Counted from the first letter of the stretch, positions 36,201-46,600 are shown. The stretch is 64,000 nt of DNA from Bugula neritina (GCA_964035545.1 OZ037765.1:30554004-30618003); one strand, 5' to 3'. The notes: generated by a model not told the origin, from the letters alone. Translations and numbers: made by a program.

Positions 36201-37498
36201 AACTTTTCCTTTTTAGTGTTCGACTTAGTTGATTTTTCCTTTGTTCCATTAGGTGACTCCTATGTAATAGATAATATCAGATACACAGAAACAATAGCAT
36301 AATAGACAATATCCTACCAAGTACTTTATACAAAACAGTAGAATGAAATTAATTAATGCCAATTAATAACTAATGTAGCATGCTCTTTAACTTCGTAACA
36401 AAAAAAAGACAAATGCAATTTGTAATGAGAAAAAAAACATTCGTTTAAAGCACTATCAGGGCATTCTTAAAGCAGAGCATTGAGTGAAGTTATTAGGTAA
36501 GATTTAGAGTATACAATTGTTTCCTAATGTCAAGAGAAATTATTGCACATACTTCTGTTGGACAAGTATCATCTACGCCACTGTTACGTAGAGGTCTTCG
36601 CCCTCGCTGTTTCTTATTAGTAGCTGAGGAAGTAACCTAAATAATATCAAAATCTCACTATTTATAACATGTCTAATAATGAGGCAACTCCAAAAAGAGA
36701 TCAACATGCATATATCAATTTAGATATTTTACTTTGACACTACATATTGTAAAATTGTGCAGTTTTATTGAATTGGATTTAATATTTTCTACTGCGGCAT
36801 TCTTAATTAAATATTTTACTTAAAATAAGTCTAACATAAAAGATAAAAGAAATTGGATAAAAGAATAATTGCTTTAACAACTCTAAGGTTGTGTAAAAAT
36901 GCTGATGGAATAAAATATAATTATAATTACAAGACTGGAATCAGTGCTTTTCAAAACTTCATCTTCTGAAGCTTTGCTACGCCTACTTGTTCGATCTTTG
37001 CTTTTGGCTTTACTAGATTCATCCTAAACACAGAAATAAAACATACTTTTCACATAACAACTGCCTTCCATTATTTACCATAATGCTTTTTATGCTGCAT
37101 AAATATTTTGGACAATCATTATGAAAATTTTGTTGAAAGTAAAGTTAATACAAAGCAAAAATAACATGGTATGAGTCAGATTTAATTGCAATAGCTGAAA
37201 GATACTATACTTTAGGTGGGAGATCGTTGGCATCATCAACTGGGAATGACTTATTACTCTTTTTGTTGGATCGTCTTGATTGCACTTCACTTGAAAGCGG
37301 TTTTTCAGTATTTGTTTGAATACATTGAGACAAAGGTTTGTCATCATCTGTAGACACATCATATGTATCTTTGTTTACTGTCTTAGATCTTTTAGGTTTC
37401 TTGGGTATATGGAATGAAGACAACGTCCCAGCAGGTTCCTTTAAATTTTGACTGTCTGAAACCTGTTTGGATTTACTTTGTTTTCTCTTGAGTGGCAT
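21241..37498 (-). CDS. GTF3C2: TFIIIC subunit 2-like protein (GTF3C2-type WD region) with five zinc fingers, 26 exons
   Basis: TFIIIC binds the A and B boxes of tRNA genes for Pol III. Exons (minus): 37498-37211, 37023-36931, 36636-36553, 36259-36197, 35329-35237, 35056-34976, 34850-34767, 34213-34058, 33390-33209, 32690-32534, 32182-32024, 31455-31323, 30939-30764, 30389-30239, 29422-29227, 28461-28353, 27960-27896, 27624-27542, 26909-26835, 25119-24972, 24648-24511, 24114-24027, 23339-23217, 22520-22446, 21791-21702, 21327-21241; all phases agree, 1058 residues. Seen: Lys/Ser-rich N-terminus with AT-hook-like QRGRRP and KRGRKS; five C2H2/C2HC fingers (about residues 235-480); acidic stretch; WD-like part from about 600 with HSYGRINQMRW, LGLLALACSDGSVHIA and a C-terminal HGWLLCGGTHGLLHF. 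The start is uncertain: the frame stays open to an acceptor at 37513. GTF3C2 is inferred from remembered motifs. Confidence 0.7.
21321..21497. repeat. Intron/acceptor segment shared with 16038-16201
   Basis: This stretch covers the last splice acceptor (21329-21328) and about 170 bp of the preceding intron of the GTF3C2-like gene. Its closest copy in the window is at 16038-16201, in the same orientation. See that entry for the shared words. Confidence 0.8.
21798..22430. repeat. ACTACATAGTATTATAT minisatellite beside a splice acceptor
   Basis: About 630 bp of roughly 15-17-bp units (ACTACATAGTATTATAT, ACTACACAGTATTATAT and longer variants). It starts about six bases from the acceptor of exon 21791-21702 and fills almost the whole intron up to exon 22520-22446. 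Blocks such as CATTTCATAGTATTATATA recur at longer spacing, showing higher-order duplication. Confidence 0.9.
23363..23420. repeat. Short GTGGCAAATGGCAA repeat near an acceptor
   Basis: Imperfect repeats of AAAGTGGCAAATGGCAAATA and shorter derivatives, beginning about 24 bases outside exon 23339-23217. Confidence 0.7.
23868..24030 (-). repeat. Tandem array of an exon's splice donor (~26-bp units)
   Basis: On the minus strand each unit reads about TTGTTTACTCATTGGTAAGT. The first unit is the true end of exon 24114-24027 (last codons GTT TAC TCA TTG, then GTAAGT). About six further units follow downstream in the intron, each keeping TCATTGGTAAGT or a near variant. The exon end and its donor have therefore been amplified in tandem. 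Confidence 0.85.
24318..24398 (-). mobile_element. tRNA-like relic, probably an old SINE head
   Basis: On the minus strand the sequence has a clover-leaf-like order: GCCCCTACAGTGTAATGGTT with an A-box-like part, then AGACTCGATTCTAGG as a weak B box. Pairing is incomplete and the T loop is imperfect, so it is not called a functional tRNA. It differs from the SINE at 5077. Confidence 0.35.
25590..25884. repeat. 16-bp minisatellite GGTCATAGGTAGTAAA
   Basis: About 18 units of GGTCATAGGTAGTAAA, with a common variant GGTCATATGTAGTAAA, in the intron between exons 26909-26835 and 25119-24972. The two variants are interspersed, not blocked. Confidence 0.95.
25934..26690. mobile_element. Inverted-repeat element with AGATCGATCT words
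   Basis: About 757 bp. The ends share CTTTCCATGTACCGATCTCA as inverted repeats. Near both ends the palindromic word AGATCGATCT recurs many times, as does GCGTCTTTCCATGG, while the middle is ordinary AT-rich sequence. There is no transposase; it is a non-autonomous DNA element inside an intron. Confidence 0.75.
26962..27160. repeat. Degenerate GTACTA-type repeat near an acceptor
   Basis: Mixed hexamers such as AGTACT, AGTACC, ATACTA and ATATCA over about 200 bp, self-complementary because AGTACT and TAGTACTA are palindromes. It begins about 50 bases from exon 26909-26835. The long valine/leucine open frames seen on both strands are artefacts of it. Confidence 0.85.
28046..28257 (+). mobile_element. 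tRNA-derived SINE, copy B
   Basis: Full-length relative of the SINE at 5077, with the same GCAGCCGTGGTCTAG head, a B-box region mutated to GGATTCGAAACCC, the shared GATGTTAGGAAGAGCATCCA body and the TTTCTCACAGGGAT...TTGCGTGAG tail. It lies in an intron of the GTF3C2-like gene, in the antisense orientation. No clear target duplication is left, so it is probably older than copy A. Confidence 0.88.
28733..29118. mobile_element. MITE with ~45-bp terminal inverted repeats
   Basis: About 386 bp. The left end TAAAGGCCTGGCCTCACGC matches the reverse complement of the right end, TAAAGGCCTGGCTACACAC. Both continue into CTCGTG, then AATCACACGAAA. GTT lies next to each end, a possible 3-bp target duplication. 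CG-containing words around TTTCGTG recur inside. It sits in the intron between exons 29422-29227 and 28461-28353. Confidence 0.75.
29450..29586. repeat. AGTATACACTACATC repeat near an acceptor
   Basis: About nine units of 13-15 bp (AGTATACACTACATC and variants), beginning about 30 bases outside exon 29422-29227. Confidence 0.85.
29788..30238 (-). repeat. 32-bp minisatellite abutting a splice donor
   Basis: About 14 units; on the minus strand each reads TTTGTTATCTGTCTTGTACA followed by CAGTGTAGCACA. The donor of exon 30389-30239 (TCGG|GTTTGTTATC) is formed by the first unit, so the array begins at the exon edge. Units far from the exon carry TTTTTCATCTGTC, so the array changes in one direction. 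A 62-codon frame across it is a repeat artefact. Confidence 0.95.
31768..31860 (+). repeat. Sequence with an intact B box, possible SINE relic
   Basis: It ends in GGTGCAGCTAGGGTTCAAACCCCACC, in which GGTTCAAACCC is a perfect tRNA B box with flanking complementarity. No convincing A box or acceptor stem precedes it. It lies in an intron of the GTF3C2-like gene. Confidence 0.3.
32225..32345. repeat. 30-bp tandem repeat, four units, near an acceptor
   Basis: Units contain TATATTATATTACTATGGTG followed by AGTCAACTGG. The array begins about 43 bases outside exon 32182-32024. Confidence 0.9.
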
Positions 37499-37513
37499 AA
37501 TCACAACTTCCTT

Positions 37514-40449
37514 CTAAAAACACATTGTTGACAAACAAAAGCGTTACAACTGCTTAACATTTACATCTTATGAAAAAAATTTTAAGTGGAAGATATACAA
37601 TAATTTTGAACTTTGAACTAACATTTTCATATGTTTAATAATAAATCTAATTGAAACATTGATCTAAAAAAGTGGCATAAAACAAAAATTGACTTATGAA
37701 ATTACAACAAATGAAATAGTGTAACTATATTATCAACACTTTTATTGAATGTATAAGGTTTTCAAAGCATGTCTGCTGCTACAGATAAAGTAAAGATCGA
37801 TATTCTGAAGTTACAAAGAACATAAAGTCGGTTAAAGTTATTGATTCGATTTATGCTTGATGATTCAATACCTATCTACACAACTGCACTGCTTTTTTAA
37901 AAAGTTAAATAGCATCCCAACCTGTAATAAATGATATATTTATAAAGAAATATCCCTCACTAAGTCCATCAGCAAGAAGTAAAAAACCGATAGGAGATCA
38001 AATTAGAAGCATCTTAGACTAATTATATGATCAAAGTAAATGATTTACATTGATCAGTGTTGCTGAGTTAATAGTTCAGTCATCATCAAAAATAACTGAT
38101 GTTGAAGTTGTCCATGCTGATATTCACATTAAATTACTATTACTATCACTATTAGTATTACTATTAGTATTAGTGATACTCAAATTGAGATTCAGTTTCA
38201 CATTGCCCTTGGAGTTGGTAAACCTTGAAGTGGACAATGACTATTACTATTAGTAGGAGCTTCACTATTACAGTTTGAGTTACTTTTACTATTACTATCA
38301 GTATCACATTTACTATTAATATTAGGCTGGAGTATTACACTATTACTATTAGTGTTGCTAATAGTAATTACTTAGAGTTAGTAGCAGTTAGAGTTAGTGT
38401 TACACATAGTGATAGTAATAGCGATGGTGTCTAGTAGATATTTCAACTTCAAGTTATATTTAAAGTTATTCGTAAACTATTCGTGAAGTTATACTTATTC
38501 TTATACTTATAGATTATAACAGTATAACTATAAGTATAACTTATTAACTATAGTATTGACTATTAGAAATAAAAGTAACTCTATTAAGTTTAACAGTTAA
38601 TGTTATGTTAACTTGGTTGCGCTAGTTATTATCATTATGATTATGCAAATGCTATTGACTATCAGTATCAGAATCACTATGACTATAACTATAAGCATCA
38701 TAATGATAACTTTTAATCTATTATATAAATCATTATGATTACACTTTACTGTTAAGTGTTTACAGTCAGAGTCAGCTTCTAATTCTAAGTAATTGTAATT
38801 CATATTGTACAAACAAAGTACGTATAAAATAAATATTTAAAAAAGCAAATATCGATACTCATACTCTTCCAATAATAAACATGTTATTAGTCTACAATTA
38901 TTAGTGGAGCATTAAATTTCAATCATGTATACATTAAATATGTAATGTGCATGCAGTTATGGCATGCACATTACAAAATATTGTCATTATGAAATGGAAG
39001 AACAATAAGATTAAGTGATAACTTTAACTATAAGATTAGCTTCGCATTGAAAATGACATTGGCATAGTCGATAGTAAAACCACTGAAATATAACCCAAGT
39101 CCAAGTTTAATGAAAGTTATTTGATTCAGCACAGATTTAGGGTTACTGAGTCTTGAGTTTGCGAGTTTACAATAATGTAAGTACGAATACTACACTTAAT
39201 GGCTCTAAACTTCGCGCTTCATTTAGCGATCCTGAAGTTCAATAGATTTCGCTGTAAGAACGTAGGCTTAGTTTAGGCGCGTAGCACCTATAAGTGTGAC
39301 CCTTTGGCCTTTGGTACCAATGAACTGGAAAATACTTCAGAAATATATTATTTTCTAGTTCAGTGCATACATAGCACAATAAAGTTGCGAGCATGGCCCA
39401 GTCAAAGAGTTAAATAAAATTCAGTATTTTAAATTTGAGTTTTTGAAGATACCCATTCAGGGTGTTAAAAGACAGCACATTGGAATTTTTATGCATATGA
39501 TGTGGTGAAATACAGTGAAGATGTTTCAATAACAGTATTAAATATTCTTTTTATATTTAGCTTCTGTGCCACCATTAATCTGTTTGCAATAAGTATTTTA
39601 GATGCAAAGGATTTGACTGAAATACAGTTTTTACTTATGATATTAAAATTGCATGTATAATACTTAGCCTGTGCAATCATTTGCATTGTCATTTATTCAG
39701 AACTCGATAATTTAGGTTTATTGTACTTTTTTATTTTGTGCTGCTTTTGTGACAAAACGTATAGTTATATGATTTCTTCACAGATTCAAAAAACATTTAA
39801 AATAATAAACAAATTGTTCTGATGTGAATCCAACTCAGGAAGTTTGCAAGAAAAAAGTAAACCTAGGACTTTTATATCTCACTAAATTCAAACTTTTGCA
39901 TATAAATTTTACACCAATTTTATTTCTTGTATTATATTAGAAAAAATAAAACATTTCTATAATATACTAAAATAAATGTCATCACAAATAGGCCTATCTG
40001 TCATTACAACAAACCATTTTACTATGTTACTGTGTTACTAAAAATGATAAAAGCATAACTATGAATCTGCTACTAAAGCTAACAAACAATTTTCTAGGAT
40101 TTAAATTCTAGCTACCAGAATGAACTATTATAATGACACTGGAATACCTCACAAAGAAAACCCTAAATTTGAATTCCTACTAAAAGAAACTACCAATTTA
40201 ATAAGAATTAAAGTTCCAGGGAGCTGGTCATAGTGTTGAAAAGGTGAAATTATTCCTATAAGCTATAATTACAGTTTTACGTGTACCTTTGTTTATTGCT
40301 TATTTGAAGTTTTATACTGGAACAATTTCAACACTTTGTGGACATTTGGTGCCACCCTAACTCTTTACTGGTGTATCGTATGTAAGCAGTTTGAGTTATT
40401 AGCGCCGTTCATTCACAAATGTCAGAAGAATATTACTGAATTTTTCAAG
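37514..40449. other. Divergent spacer between the GTF3C2-like gene and the second E2-like gene
   Basis: It should contain both promoters and possibly an upstream noncoding exon of the minus-strand gene, since an acceptor TTTTTAG lies at 37520-37514. The middle is degenerate period-3/6 sequence (38050-38790). The remainder is AT-rich with no supported gene. Confidence 0.45.
38050..38790. repeat. Degenerate period-3/6 sequence, block 3
   Basis: It has the same texture as 7205-7740 and 8235-8810: shuffled ATT, ACT, AGT and ATC triplets (for example ACTATTAGTATTAGTGAT, TATAACTATAAGTATAAC). Both strands give low-complexity open frames that are not genes. Like block 1, it lies in a spacer between two divergent genes. 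Confidence 0.65.
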
Positions 40450-42116
40450 ATGTGCAATAAAAACAAGTAAGTTTAGTTTATTAGCTCAAGTATAAATAAG
40501 TAAGTTTTAATCTAGTAGCTTATATAGCTGTTAAGTTTAGAGTTTAGTGCATGCAATTGATTCCACTTGGCTAAAGTTATGGAAACTAAAGAGGTTTTTA
40601 TAGCCTGTTTATTTGCAGCTTATCTGTGTTGCTGCTAAAAATCTTGATATAAATGTTGTAATATTTTAAAAAAGTCCCGGTAAAAATGTTGTAATATTTC
40701 AATGAGATACATTTCTGGAGACTGAATTAGTTAATCATATTTTCGATTTTTAAATTTTAATCTACAATTAAGCATTAAATATTATGATAAAAAATATGTA
40801 GCATTTTCAACTTCTCAATTATGTTTGACAATTTACAAAAAAATTATCATCATGATCTGACTTCTATATATATTAACTATTTAGTTTTATTTCATTTATC
40901 TTGCAGAGAAGTTACTGATATCCACCGGATTTATTCAGATTATAGCAGTTTGGTGAAGAACCAGCACCAAATGTTTAATGGGCAACTGTTGTTAAAAGAT
41001 AAAGGGCTGTATGCTGATATAGATGATAATGTGGTTTGTGATTTCACATTAGTACCAAGTGAAGGTGAGGAATAAAAGCCAGCTTGAGTGTTTGTTGTTA
41101 CAATATAATGTGAGAGTTCTTTTATGATTCTTAACCTATTACTCAATTGAACTGCTTGGTATAATACAGCTGAGAGAATACTTTTAGCAAATTTTCCTGC
41201 ATTCTTAAAAACTAGACTTTTTTTAACGAATTTAAATCATTTTTCAACATAAGTCAAAGTCAGTTGCATTTTTCTCCTTTTTAGGCATTATACAGCTGTT
41301 AGCAGTTTATAATTACTAAGAAAATTGAACTCATCTGTAATAGAATGATAAGTGAAGCTATAAATAGGCCTCCAAAAAGTGTTAAATAAAGTAGAATTTC
41401 AAAAAATCTCTTTCATTAAAAAGTCTACTTTGAGTAAGGATTTGCAATAAAAAGATGCTTATCACCATATTGTGGGACTAACAACTGCTGTTGTTTTAAG
41501 CAGGTATTTACAAAGATTGTGAAATTCAGTTCAGGGCATGTCTGGATGGATACCCTAAAAAGCTTCCAAATGTGATAATTTTATCTTCAATTCTTCACCC
41601 CAACATAAAGGCAGGCCACCACCGTACTGGTCATGGCGATGTCTACTTGGACATCTTTGATGAGTGGGAAACATATGAAGGTGTGTTTTTCTACTTTCTC
41701 TGCTTGCCAATGAAATTTAATAAAAAATTATTTCTTTCAACATACAGAGAATCTTTTATAGTTAAATGTTGTTTATCTTGACTTACAATACATTATTGTT
41801 AAGATTTGATCTATTACTATTATCTACTGTAAAATATGGTCATGCATTTCATTTTGTGACTCTACATTTATGTACTCTAATATTTCTAGACAAATACAAA
41901 AGCTTGGAGTTAATAGTTCAGGGTTTACTCTTCCTTTTTCATCAACCCAACCTGCATGATAGAATTTTACCATACGCTGCCTTCAATAGTCATCAAGAGC
42001 TGGCAGATGCTGTCAACCTCACCAAATATGGAAGTAAAGCCAGAGTTGATGATGCTGCTAGAGAATCTCCTTGGAAACTCATAGAATTTTCAGACATTTA
42101 CAGTTTTCTAAATTAA
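40450..42116 (+). CDS. Second UBC12-like E2 fold protein with tyrosine in place of the catalytic cysteine
   Basis: Exons: 40450-40466, 40907-41064, 41504-41680, 41890-42116; joined in phase, 192 residues, close to the usual UBC12 length. The short first exon (ATG TGC AAT AAA AAC AA|GTAAGT) fits phase and strength but is inferred. Two intron positions and phases match the gene at 17678, and segments such as IYKDCEI, ILHPNI, DIFDEWE and LVQGLLFLFHQPN align, so the two are duplicates. The HPN motif is kept, but the codon matching the catalytic cysteine is TAC (41644-41646; DVYLDIFDEW, about residue 106). By family knowledge such a protein cannot form the thioester and would act as an E2 variant, scaffold or inhibitor, or be decaying; the intact frame and splice sites argue against simple decay. 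Poly(A) signal at 42403-42408. Confidence 0.72.
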
Positions 42117-42717
42117 GTTGTGGTTCGACAGTATTTCTCCATGAACTGGGCTGTAGATAGCTGTCTACATAATGAAACTATAAAATGTATGCTTACATTA
42201 CATTTCACGTATTATAACACATGTCTACATATCTATTTCAACTAAAGTATTATTGTCTAGCTCATTGTTATAAAACAATGATGCTCTAACATGATTTTTT
42301 TTATGATAATATTTAGATTCTCCAAACTTGGGAAGAATGCCAACTCCTAAAAATGATTTACCAGTTATTATACCATATTATATAAGAGACTATATAATGA
42401 TAAATAAAACTTTCAATTGATTTTTTACCTCAATTAAATAACTATTTCATCTAATAAATTTGTTTAATACTTTATGAAATACAAATTGCAAAATGTCAAC
42501 ACCTGCAACAATGTGCCATGCTGCAGCAAAATATCAACTGCCAGCTTGCCATGCATGGCCGACATTCTCGTATATAAAAGAATGTGAAATGCATGGTTAG
42601 GCCATGTGCAACAAATGTAAAATGACCGGCTATTAAGTTGAAAAAAAAAGGAGGAGGGAGCCCTAGACTTAGATTCAAAAGAAAGAAATATAAAAAATAA
42701 CGATTAGGGTTGTTTAA

Positions 42718-42905
42718 ATAGATACAAACATAGTAAAACTGCGCTTGCATGCAATTTTTCATGTTCAGTAGTTGACTTGGTTGGTGCTATGACTTCTATA
42801 TAACAGATAATATCAGATAAACAAATGGAATATCACAGTAGACAATATGACACCAGGTATAGCTATATAAAACATTAGATTAAAATTAAATGCCAATCAT
42901 TAACA
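42718..42905. pseudogene. Decayed copy of a GTF3C2-like exon and its introns
   Basis: The segment parallels 36168-36370 in order: ATACAAACATAGTAAAACT is identical, CTTRCATGCAAYTTTTC follows, then GATAATATCAGATA and GTAGACAATAT-type words, ending in AAATGCCAAT. The source holds exon 36259-36197 of the minus-strand gene. The copy has lost part of the exon and its acceptor, so it cannot encode the same peptide. Confidence 0.75.
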
Positions 42906-42924
42906 AATATAATATAACCTTTGA

Positions 42925-43377
42925 ACGGTTTCATCCCAGATATACGCTTCCCAGTTAAACGTACTTGGTAATTGGTACCATATATAGTAATATACTTTTA
43001 TATATACCTATATAACCGTTGTATTGATTGTTGATTAGCTAATATGCTAATAGCTATAATAGCTAATATAAAGTATCTGGAATAATATTCTAATTTTCAC
43101 AGATTTGTGTGGAAGAAAAAACAGTAACACATTAATGGACATTATCTTTAATGAATAATTTTTACCAAAATATCTTTTCAAACAACAAGAAGTATAAAAA
43201 ATGAAAAATTAATAAGTTAATGCAAATCAAAGAAATTTATTTTTGTGCTAAATAACAAGCAATTGATACAAGTTTATTTAAATATAAATATATTTCAATA
43301 ATATTCAAATAAATTGTACATAAAATATATATTGTACTAAAATTAATATAAATAGCGTCTAACTTGGATCACACCAT
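42925..43377. mobile_element. Second member of the ATGGTTTCATCC inverted-repeat family
   Basis: About 453 bp bounded by ACGGTTTCATCCCAGATATA (continuing CGCT) and, reverse-complemented at the other end, ATGGTGTGATCCAAGTTAGA (also continuing CGCT). The termini match those of the 109-bp element at 1384-1492, while the interior is different and very AT-rich. It is inserted between the two gene fragments of this region. Confidence 0.6.
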
Positions 43378-43569
43378 TTGGATATATTAATATATTATAC
43401 TTTATGCTAAATATCAATTATGTAAAAGTTTAAAAATCTAAATATAAAAAGAGTACTTACATGGTACATATATAAGAAATTATTAATGAGCAATATTAAC
43501 TATAAAGATAAGATTTAACTAAATTTTAGATGTTACTTACACAAATCATATTGCTGTTGTTTCAATCAG

Positions 43570-43697
43570 GTAGTTGAAAAAATCGTATATCTGAATGGCT
43601 ACCCTAAAAAACTTTCTAATGTGAAAATTCTACCTTCCATTCTTCACTCCAACATAGAGGCAGGTCATGGAGATGTTTGCTTAAGCTTTCCCCTGCT
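43570..43697 (+). pseudogene. Third UBC12-like copy, broken single-exon fragment
   Basis: It aligns with the middle exon of the gene at 40450 (41504-41680): same acceptor context TTTCAATCAG|GTA, then a translated LNGYPKKLSNVKI, ILHSNIEAGHGDV and CLS. About 19 bp near its start and about 15 bp between AGG and CATGG are missing, HPN has become HSN, and the ancestral frame meets TGA early. The cysteine codon (43678-43680) is present here, unlike in the Tyr copy. No other exons of this copy are found. It lies 1.5 kb downstream of the second gene. Confidence 0.8.
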
Positions 43698-46600
43698 GGC
43701 CAGCTATAACGCCAAGCATTAATTTCTAAAAAGCCTATCAAATGATGAAGGCTTTGTACGAGTTAGTCTGCAATGTTATTGTAAGTGGTTTGAGCTATTT
43801 GCAGCACTGCTCTTTGATACATTTATATCTGCCATTTGTTCAGCTGTTTCTCAGCAATTCATTTATAGAGCTATTGTGTTATTTTTAATTTAAGCTCTAT
43901 AAAAATGAGAACTCCTAAAACAAAATCCTAGCCAGTTATGTAAAAATAATATTTTCGTATAACGGTACATGGGCATGCATTGAATTGAATTTTTTTACGC
44001 TATATAATTATTGTTAAACTATTTTAAGATATGTTTGTTATCTGTTTCAGTTGATTATACCCAAAATAATTTATAGCTTGTTATCCTTTAGAACAAAACT
44101 TTATTCCACCAAAAATTATTTTGATAAGGATAGTCATTATGTAAAAAGCAATGCCATTATATTCTCAGCATAATAATGCTCTCTAAAAACATGGTTTTCT
44201 TTAATATTAGTTGGTGTCTACATTAGATGAAATGAGTTTATTAGAAAGAGGCTTGAAATCACACACCACTCATAACTATTGTAATAAGCATTAAAAATTA
44301 TCAATGCAATAGAACACATAGTAATCTATAACAACATATTTTTTATTTTACTAAGAACTCTCTAAGTATTGTTGAAATTTGCTAATATTTATTTTATGGC
44401 TTTATTCATTTTTAAGAGTTGTCATTCCACCTGCTACAGCTCACAACTAACATGTTAGGAGTTGTTTCAACAATATTTAAGGCTTTGTAAAACCTGAAAG
44501 TCCAGAGAGTAGGAAAAAATAGTTTGAAGTACTCAGTAAAAATAATTTAGAAAGTTATAGAAATTCAGACAGCAGATAAATACATGCACACTTATGAAGT
44601 TGTCTGCCCAGCTATTTGCTAGATGTGCTGCTAATCTAGATTGTGGCAGCTAACACAATATATTGAGTTGGTAGCAGTTTAGAGATCATATAAATGATAC
44701 TAACCTTATAATATATTATAATATAAGTGGCAAATTGACTATGTATGTATTTTTGTTATTATATCTGTTATCTTTTTCTATGTGTGAATATATCTTATGC
44801 AACTTTTACACCATATCATATTTTTAGCTTAAATGAATAGTTCAGGTTTTGCTGTAAGTAGGCCATATGCAATGCCCAACTTACATTCACAGAGTTAAGT
44901 TTGGCAAATGCAAGTATAGTGAATGTTCGGCCAGTTGAAATATTTGACTCACATCTGCTGTTCCCACGAGAAGCATCTGATAAGTGTGACGGCACAGCGC
45001 TGGCTTGTGTCTCAAGTCAGTGTGACCTGGCAGAGACAGCCTTATATGCAGCCATATCTTACTGATAAACACTGATACTAGTATAGAAGGTATATTAATA
45101 TATATTACTGCTGTGAGTAACCCATAAGATACAAGGAAGATGTCTTCTAGTGATGAAAAGCTATCAACACAGGATGTCCTCTGGAATTAGAAATGTAAAT
45201 GATGTCATTTTCTATAACATGTAGCTGAGTAATGCAGTCAACCAGTGGTTATGAGTGAGTGTGTGTAATGTGGTGTAAATGCGATTGTTTATATGCTAAT
45301 ATCTTATTACACAACACCCAGAGTAACTTAACATATAAGTCGTTTCTTGGAGTTTAGTTATTTGCAACAGCCTAAATATATAGGTGGTTGTATTTCCGAT
45401 CTTAATCGCTGCAAAAGAGTTGAATGGCTAAAAATATGATATTGAAGTATTAAGTTACAAAATATGTAAATATAAATTTGTATGATTCATGCAAATTAAT
45501 ATTTGTTACGAATTAGAAAAAACATAAGTTTAAGAAATAGTTAAAACAACTTTGAAATGAAAAAAATATCTATATATAATAAATGCTTTATCAACTCATC
45601 TTCTATGCAAACTATTTGCAGAGAAAGGTTACGTAACACTTTATATGAAGCCTAACATATCAAAGCCACCACATTATCTATCGTAAAGACATTATGAAAT
45701 GTTTTAAAGGGTTATCTTCTCTTTAAAACTTTAACTTTTGTCATAAGCACACGCATTTGAAAATAATATACTAAATGCATTGATGATTTGTTGCGTTAAA
45801 TTATTCAAATAGTATATATAACTTGAATGCTGCTATTTTACTCTCAAGCCTATAGAAGTGATTATACTAGATTACGAGTATATAATCCTCAAGAAGTGAA
45901 AGATATTATTATCAAAATTTTCCACCTGTGGTAATTTTTAAAAAAATGTACAATGGAAAAAGATCTTTTATGCGTTTTTTACTATAAATTCTGAGTGCAA
46001 GGTTTGCTAGGGGCATTATATGGTAGCTTGTGATTAAAAAGTGGTGAACAATACTTGAGTTTATTCAAAGCAGTTAGTTGTGGTGAGAAATTTGTCTACT
46101 AAGGAGATTATGTAATAATCATAAGCTAAACTTTTGGGAACCCACAACACCAAACAGTGGCCATTGATAGGTGTAAAGGCAAAGACTGTCACCATGTGAA
46201 CAAGTTGAACACCACAAAGGAAGTCATATTAAACATATTAACATGTTTCTTGGCTAGCTCATTTTGATTTTTAATTTTTCAAAAATAATTCTGGCAACTT
46301 TGTGGTAGTTTTTGTAATTAACTTTTAAAGTTGGCTCTGCCTAATTTTTTAAAAAGTTTTGAAAATAAATTCAAAGTTTAAAATAGCTGTCTGGTGTTAT
46401 TTATCAATTTCAAAAGTCATTTTATTATAGAAGTAGGAAGAAAGCTATTAACTGGTGCAGCTGAAGTCACTTCTGGTTTGTTTTTTTGATTAATTGATGA
46501 TCATTTAATTTTCTGCAAATGAAAGTTATTATTTTGTTTATTAACAAGCTAAAAATTAATATATTCTGCAACGACATAATAACATAACTGGCCTTTGTCA

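Noticed and set aside
43570-43697. A complete third E2 gene
   Set aside because: Only one exon is recognisable, it has two deletions and an early in-frame stop, and no flanking exons are found.
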